A stretch of 64,000 bases of DNA, taken from assembly GCF_003259845.1 (NCBI RefSeq), contig NZ_QLMJ01000004.1:372001-436000 (forward strand). The letters are read 5' to 3'. Positions 60,622 to 64,000 of the stretch are shown piece by piece (the stretch's first letter is position 1; each line of letters starts with the position of its first letter). This DNA comes from Actinoplanes lutulentus. GTDB lineage: Bacteria; Actinomycetota; Actinomycetes; Mycobacteriales; Micromonosporaceae. The notes under the pieces were generated by a model that saw nothing but the letters and a program-made list of their open reading frames with translations, did not search any database and was not told the DNA's origin. Made by a program: the position numbers and the translations under genes.

Positions 60622-60845
60622 TCGAGCTGGACGGCGAGATGTGGGGAACCGCCGCCGAGATCGCCGACCACCTCGGCCGCGGCCGCACCGAGAAAGCCGT
60701 CCGGCGGTGGTAAGAGCGTGGCCAACTGCGTGGCGTGCGCATGACAGACGAGGCGGGCCGGCCCCAGGTCCGGCACCCGCTCACCGCCGCCGCAGGCATC
60801 GACGCCCGGATCCGTCGCGGAGGGCGTGTCCAGCGTTGCGGTTGA
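60618..60845 (+). pseudogene. small winged-helix element protein with internal stop
   Basis: From GTG the frame reads IELDGEMWGTAAEIADHLGRG, then RTEKAVRRW and TAA at 60711, and continues ERGQLRGVRMTDEAGRPQVRHP to TGA. The stop sits where an aromatic residue would be expected (W-x-ERG), consistent with TAC to TAA. It overlaps the preceding gene by four bases. Confidence 0.68.
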
Positions 60846-60891
60846 CGCTGAGTCGATCTTTGGGGGAACTGGCCGCGGCAGAATTGTGCCC

Positions 60892-60922
60892 ACAGCCCGG
60901 AGAGTTATTACTCCCGGGCTGT
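60892..60922 (+). terminator. hairpin after the decayed gene run
   Basis: ACAGCCCGG and CCGGGCTGT form a 9-bp stem around a 13-base loop, 46 bases after the last broken gene. No U-run follows. Confidence 0.45.
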
Positions 60923-61012
60923 TGTGCGTCCGGGGGCGGATGGGCCAGGTGCCGGGCAGTCTCGGCAAGTCGCGCCCAACAGCGGCGCCCTGCTCTTGGT
61001 CGAAGCGGGTTG

Positions 61013-61048
61013 CTGGTGCGGGTCGACCGGGAAGCCGGCCCGCACCAG
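61013..61048. repeat. hairpin downstream of small membrane gene A
   Basis: CTGGTGCGGG and CCCGCACCAG are perfect 10-bp arms around a 16-base loop. An almost identical structure follows the paralogous gene B (61878-61913). Confidence 0.75.
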
Positions 61049-61054
61049 ACGAGC

Positions 61055-61306
61055 TCAGCGGCGTGTGATGAAGATGCCGGCCACGACGAGGGCACCGACC
61101 ATGATCACGCAGAAGACGATCAAAGCGACGATGACGACCCGCTCAGAAACCGCGCCGAACGCGCCAGCGCCGACAATTCCGGTGATGCCCGCCGCAGACA
61201 CGCCCGCCGTGCGCAACGCGTATGTGCCCACCTTGCTGCGGTGAGACGTCGGCGAACCGCCATCGTTTCCATGACGTGCCGAGTTGGTGCTGGTTGAATG
61301 TGGCAT
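61055..61306 (-). CDS. small membrane protein A (paralogue of B)
   Basis: The 83-residue protein has a polar N-terminus (HSTSTNSARHGNDGGSPTSH) and two helices: TAGVSAAGITGIVGAGAFGAV and RVVIVALIVFCVIMVGALVVAGIF. It ends FITRR. AAAGGACGAC is the ribosome-binding site. It is about 60-65% identical by eye to gene B. Such two-helix proteins occur in phage and plasmid regions; holin-like action is possible but unproven. Confidence 0.65.
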   Translation of the reverse strand: MPHSTSTNSARHGNDGGSPTSHRSKVGTYALRTAGVSAAGITGIVGAGAFGAVSERVVIVALIVFCVIMVGALVVAGIFITRR

Positions 61307-61360
61307 GTCGTCCTTTCATTACTTGCTTTTGACCGGGCAGTTCTTGAGGCGGCGACACGG

Positions 61361-61384
61361 GCGGCCCGCTGGCAGGCGGGCCGC
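61361..61384. terminator. hairpin upstream of gene A
   Basis: GCGGCCCGC and GCGGGCCGC are 9-bp perfect arms around six bases. The equivalent hairpin of copy B lies at 62220-62243. Confidence 0.55.
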
Positions 61385-61564
61385 TCCGCTTTGTCGGTGG
61401 TTCACGAGCTCGATATCGCAAGGCGAGTCCTAACGTCTCGACCCGAGTGGCGACCTCTAGATGACCGATTGCCTTGTTGAAATCAGTTGTCATCATGGTT
61501 TCGTCGCCGACATCCTATTACGCTGCGTGAGCGGGCGAGCCGCCTCATAGGGCACTTGACCTGC

Positions 61565-61602
61565 TGTTTCATCAGGATGAAACATATACCCATTAGGGTA
61601 TA
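61565..61602. promoter_or_regulatory. two adjoining A+T-rich palindromes, operator-like
   Basis: TGTTTCATC-AG-GATGAAACA (61565-61584) and TATACCC-ATTA-GGGTATA (61585-61602) are perfect inverted repeats that abut. They are much A+T-richer than the surroundings, as phage repressor sites often are. They precede the truncated terminase copy (61717) and lie within the upstream region of gene A. Confidence 0.6.
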
Positions 61603-61716
61603 CGAAAACGATTTGTCCTGAATGGGAGCTTTGATAAAGCCGGGTCACGGCGCCAACTCTGGTCGCCGCGCTCGTACATATAGCAGTGACGAGGTGCCAT
61701 CCCCAGTGAGGTGACC

Positions 61717-61839
61717 ATGACCCGAGGACACCCGCCCGTCACTGAAAAAGAGCGGCAATGCGTTGCCGAGCTCCACGCCGAAGGCAAGAGCCGCAACACC
61801 ATTGCCCATGCGCCACCTCGAATTTCAACATCGAGGTGA
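61717..61839 (+). pseudogene. truncated copy of terminase small subunit gene
   Basis: The 40-codon frame MTRGHPPVTEKERQCVAELH, then AEGKSRNTIAHAP matches the start of the gene at 62725 (MAKHPPVTDADRQRVVGLHAKGKSRNAIATEL), including the upstream GTGAGGTGACC. It breaks off after helix 2 and runs into copy B of the duplicated unit. Confidence 0.82.
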
Positions 61840-61877
61840 GGCTGACCCTTGACCACGTCTGCGCTGAGGACTGGTTG

Positions 61878-61913
61878 CTGGTGCGGGCCTACCCGGAGGC
61901 CGGCCCGCACCAG
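61878..61913. repeat. hairpin downstream of small membrane gene B
   Basis: Same arms (CTGGTGCGGG, CCCGCACCAG) and loop length as the copy at 61013; the two are 865 bp apart. Confidence 0.75.
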
Positions 61914-61921
61914 CGAACGGA

Positions 61922-62167
61922 TCAACGACGCGTGATGAACATGCCAGCCACGATGAGCGCGCCGAGCATGACCGCGCCAAAGACAATCAAGGCAACGATG
62001 GCGACTCGCTCAGAAACCGCCCCAAATGCCGCAGCGCCGAGGATGCCAGCGACTGAGGCGCCGGCCGTGGTCAACGCGATCGCGCTGACCTTGCTCTGGT
62101 GAACCGTTGGCGAGCCGTGATCGGGGATACCGTGACCGGGCGTCGCTGCGTTGGGTACTTTGGCTAT
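61922..62167 (-). CDS. small membrane protein B, probable ATA start
   Basis: From ATA at 62167 the product has 81 residues: AKVPNAATPGHGIPDHGSPT, VHQSKVSAIALTTAGASVAG, then helix RVAIVALIVFGAVMLGALIVAGMF and ITRR. AGGAGTGAC precedes the ATA at the same distance as the ribosome-binding site of gene A precedes its ATG, and the lengths then agree (81 and 83). The nearest ATG (62200) and the one at 62218 have no ribosome-binding site. Two helices as in A. Confidence 0.62.
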   Translation of the reverse strand: MAKVPNAATPGHGIPDHGSPTVHQSKVSAIALTTAGASVAGILGAAAFGAVSERVAIVALIVFGAVMLGALIVAGMFITRR

Positions 62168-62384
62168 GTCACTCCTGCAGTAACGCTCGCGAGAAGGCAT
62201 TGCGTGGATCGACGCCACGACGGCCCGCCCGCCAGCGGGCCGTCTTCATCTTTGCTATCTCTGATGAAGACCTCGCGGCGCTGTTGAACACCGTAACTGG
62301 CCCCCCATCCCGGCTCATGCAGGAGTTGTGGGTGTGAGGTATCTGTGACCTTCAAGGTGGCCGTACGGGTGAAGGTCTTGTCAT
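62164..62384 (-). pseudogene. small frameshifted ORF with strong ribosome-binding site
   Basis: AAAGGAGG lies eight bases before an ATG at 62384 whose frame ends after ten codons. A one-base shift near codon 3 opens a frame of about 70 residues (KTFTRTATLKVTDTSHPQLL, GVQQRREVFIRDSKDEDGPL) ending at TAG 62164, directly on the ATA of gene B. No family recognised; may be a lost small phage gene. Confidence 0.4.
62220..62253. terminator. hairpin with U-run upstream of gene B
   Basis: ACGGCCCGC and GCGGGCCGT form a 9-bp stem with a 6-base loop, followed on the plus strand by CTTCATCTTT. Same position relative to gene B as 61361 to gene A. Confidence 0.65.
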
Positions 62385-62724
62385 GAGACAGGCCTCCTTT
62401 CTGCGTTGCGTCTCTCTTACCAAACGCCGTCGCTGATTGGTCTCCACGACCAGGTGATGTCCATCGCACACCCCTTGCCTGTGGACAAGATCCATTTCTG
62501 TGGATACCAGCGTTGTGTCCAGTGACCGTGATAGCGCCTCGGCAAAGGGCACTTTGGTGCACGAAGATCTCGGCGAGATCTCATTTGGAGGATGTCGACC
62601 GTCGGCCGAGCCGGACCCGCACCTCGCCGTAACTTGGTGCTGAGCCTCAACATGCGCCCAGCTCAACCGGTGGAACGCTCTCTTTCAAATCCCTACGGCG
62701 AGGTGACAGCGCGGTGAGGTGACC
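62385..62724. other. 340-bp region before terminase genes
   Basis: No gene is supported. It contains a 17-bp perfect palindrome AGATCTCGGCGAGATCT at 62565-62581. The A+T content is higher than in flanking genes. It could hold a packaging site, but nothing in the sequence shows this directly. Confidence 0.45.
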
Positions 62725-63243
62725 ATGGCCAAACACCCGCCCGTGACCGACGCCGACCGGCAACGCGTTGTTGGGCTCCACGCCAAGGGCAAGTCGCGGA
62801 ACGCGATCGCCACCGAGCTGGGCCGCTCCAGCAGGACGATTTCGAAAATCTGCGCCGAACACGACCCGCCGTTAAGCTTCGAGCGCACCCGCACCGCCGC
62901 CGCCACCGCGGCGAAGAAGGCCGACGGCGCCGCCCTCCGTGCCGAGCTCCAACTCAACGCCCCGGACGCAGCCGGCAAGCTCATGGCGCAGATGTTCGCC
63001 CCGACGAAGGTCTTCAACTTCGGCGGCAAGGAGAACGACTACAACGAGGTCCAGCACGACGAGCCGCCGTTCCACGACAAGCGCGACATCGCCACCGCCA
63101 TCCAGGCGCTCGCAAACACCGCGCTCAAGCTCGCCGAGTATGACAAGGCCACCGGCCACGAAGACGACCGCTCCATGCTGACCGACTTGCGCGAGGCGCT
63201 TATCGAGGCGCTTATCGAGGCTCGTACCAGGACAGGCCGTTGA
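62725..63243 (+). CDS. phage terminase small subunit-like HTH protein
   Basis: The 172-residue protein starts MAKHPPVTDADRQRVVGLHA, then KGKSRNAIATELGRSSRTISKI forms a helix-turn-helix. GKENDYNEVQHDEPPFHDKRDIATAIQALANTALKLAEY follows. Proteins of this kind precede terL in actinophages and bind the packaging site. Near the end EALIEALIE arises from a 12-bp tandem repeat (GAGGCGCTTATC twice). The terL gene begins 465 bases downstream; a membrane protein gene on the other strand lies between. Confidence 0.75.
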   Translation: MAKHPPVTDADRQRVVGLHAKGKSRNAIATELGRSSRTISKICAEHDPPLSFERTRTAAATAAKKADGAALRAELQLNAPDAAGKLMAQMFAPTKVFNFGGKENDYNEVQHDEPPFHDKRDIATAIQALANTALKLAEYDKATGHEDDRSMLTDLREALIEALIEARTRTGR

Positions 63244-63709
63244 TCTTGCGACCGTCGGCCAGCACACGCTTACGGTGGCGCAATCTCAAGATCGCAAGCG
63301 TGATGCCACCGAGGAGAAGGATCGAGGCCCAGGCGAGGCCTAGCGGGCTGTTGATGAAAGGGTCTGTCTCGACTCCTCCGATGTTTGCGATGACGAGCGA
63401 TCCGCTAAAAAACACCAGGCCAACCGCTCTCGCTGAACGCCTCGACTCCTGCCGGAGCAAGCGAGTCGCCAGCATTGCCCCGTAGGCCGCAGCTAACAAA
63501 ACCGCTGTTACAGCCGATGCGACGGCCTTCGGCTCACGCGGAAACAAGCCGATCATGACTCCGCCGAGGTAGATGACTGCAGCCGCGACGAGGTTGGCTA
63601 CAACGTTGGTGATCACGTTTCCTACGAGGGCGATCCCTCTGCGCCGACTCTGACCGTTCTCCACTCCTTGATCTTGGCGTGAGCAAGCAACGCGGGCAGA
63701 GAGCAACAT
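63212..63709 (-). CDS. four-helix membrane protein between terS and terL (moron-like)
   Basis: The 165-residue protein has helices at about residues 28-52 (VGNVITNVVANLVAAAVIYLG), 62-85, 97-112 and 122-143, and a basic C-terminus (LRLRHRKRVLADGRK). The start is unclear: ATG at 63709 has no ribosome-binding site; GTG at 63664 has AAGGAG too close. It overlaps terS by 32 bases tail to tail and faces away from terL. A prophage gene read against the late genes is typical of a moron expressed in the lysogen. Confidence 0.65.
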   Translation of the reverse strand: MLLSARVACSRQDQGVENGQSRRRGIALVGNVITNVVANLVAAAVIYLGGVMIGLFPREPKAVASAVTAVLLAAAYGAMLATRLLRQESRRSARAVGLVFFSGSLVIANIGGVETDPFINSPLGLAWASILLLGGITLAILRLRHRKRVLADGRKINGLSWYEPR

Positions 63710-64000
63710 GATCTATTTACGTAAGTTGCCGCTGTCGGAGAAGCAGATCGAGTACGTCTGCGAGAGCAACTTCTTCGTCAACCTCGCCGAGGGCGCCATC
63801 CGCTCCGGCAAGACACCGTCCGGGCTGCTGCGCTGGCTGATGTTCATCGCCAACCCCAAGACCCCGAAGACCGGCGACCTACTCGTCACGGCGAAGACGT
63901 ACGACACCGCGGTCCGGAACATCTTCAACCCGCTCCGTGACCCGGTCCTCTTCGGCCCGCTCGCCAAGGCCACCTTGTACACCCGGGGCACACCGACCGC
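63708..64000 (+). CDS. terL: phage terminase large subunit, partial (runs off window)
   Basis: The first 97 codons are present: MIYLRKLPLSEKQIEYVCES, then NFFVNLAEGAIRSGKTPSGL with Walker A-type EGAIRSGKT, and LVTAKTYDTAVRNIFNPLRD. This matches the PBSX-type terminase large subunit (ATPase start). It packages phage DNA using ATP. The start overlaps the divergent gene at the palindromic CATG. The rest lies beyond the window. Confidence 0.85.
   Translation, partial: MIYLRKLPLSEKQIEYVCESNFFVNLAEGAIRSGKTPSGLLRWLMFIANPKTPKTGDLLVTAKTYDTAVRNIFNPLRDPVLFGPLAKATLYTRGTPT

Larger units (their letters stand above)
61307..61716. other. 410-bp region without a supportable gene
   Basis: It contains the hairpin and paired palindromes listed separately. 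A minus-strand frame (MTTDFNKAIGHLEVATRVETL from about 61493) is open into gene A, but has no ribosome-binding site and I do not call it. Confidence 0.5.

Noticed and set aside
61143..61496. 117-codon minus-strand frame overlapping small membrane gene A
   Set aside because: No ribosome-binding site, and it overlaps the supported gene A for 164 bases in another frame.

Overview
The DNA is uniformly high in G+C. Genes have strong Shine-Dalgarno sequences, GTG starts are frequent, and many neighbours overlap by 1 to 14 nt. The content (Tat and lipoprotein exports, GH18 and polysaccharide-deacetylase proteins, YbaB plus EspC-like type VII genes, glycerol operon, urea-type ABC operon, actinophage terminase genes) fits the chromosome of a filamentous actinomycete. 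An Actinoplanes/Micromonosporaceae relative is my best guess by inference; no rRNA, tRNA or other definitive marker is present.

Layout. 0-4.1 kb, minus strand: a secreted rhamnogalacturonan lyase followed closely by a Tat-exported solute-binding protein and a small membrane protein. 4.2-11.5 kb: a MarR regulator divergent from an AmiC-like ligand-binding protein without a signal peptide, an M15-type peptidase, an SGNH lipoprotein, and a GH18 lipoprotein divergent from a polysaccharide deacetylase-glycosyltransferase fusion. 11.6-16.5 kb: an overlapping three-gene operon encoding a DUF559 PD-(D/E)XK nuclease, a probable winged-helix protein and a 1069-residue protein with two ATPase domains, the second HerA-like. 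This is the best candidate for an undescribed system. 16.5-18.2 kb: a gene-poor stretch with a dehydrogenase remnant, several repeat types and long palindromes.

18.2-27.1 kb: a secreted esterase, an M1 aminopeptidase, and a glycerol regulon in which an IclR regulator lies between two glycerol kinase genes followed by glpD; a 9+1+9 palindrome overlaps the regulator's start codon. 27.2-31.8 kb: a type VII-linked locus (membrane protein, YbaB, EspC-like protein) carrying two polymorphic toxins that share an N-terminal carrier but have different HExxH C-termini, each with a candidate immunity gene. 31.8-44.6 kb: mostly ordinary chromosomal genes (TPR protein, beta-helix lipoprotein, prolyl oligopeptidase, methyltransferase, DUF4142 protein, LuxR regulator, KASIII-like enzyme, transglycosylase-like protein, and a GGDEF-EAL protein whose frame runs on into a VOC protein). 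45.0-52.8 kb: urtABCDE, an NCS1 permease and two TetR regulators as one overlapping operon.

52.9-64.0 kb is accessory DNA. It holds a TOTE-type primase-helicase operon and three toxin-antitoxin modules, two of which have lost the toxin while keeping the antitoxin. Next comes a run of mobile-element genes broken by frameshifts and a nonsense codon, then a duplicated 0.87-1.0 kb unit, and finally terminase small and large subunit genes marking the edge of a prophage that continues past the window.

No CRISPR array, rRNA or tRNA gene was recognised.
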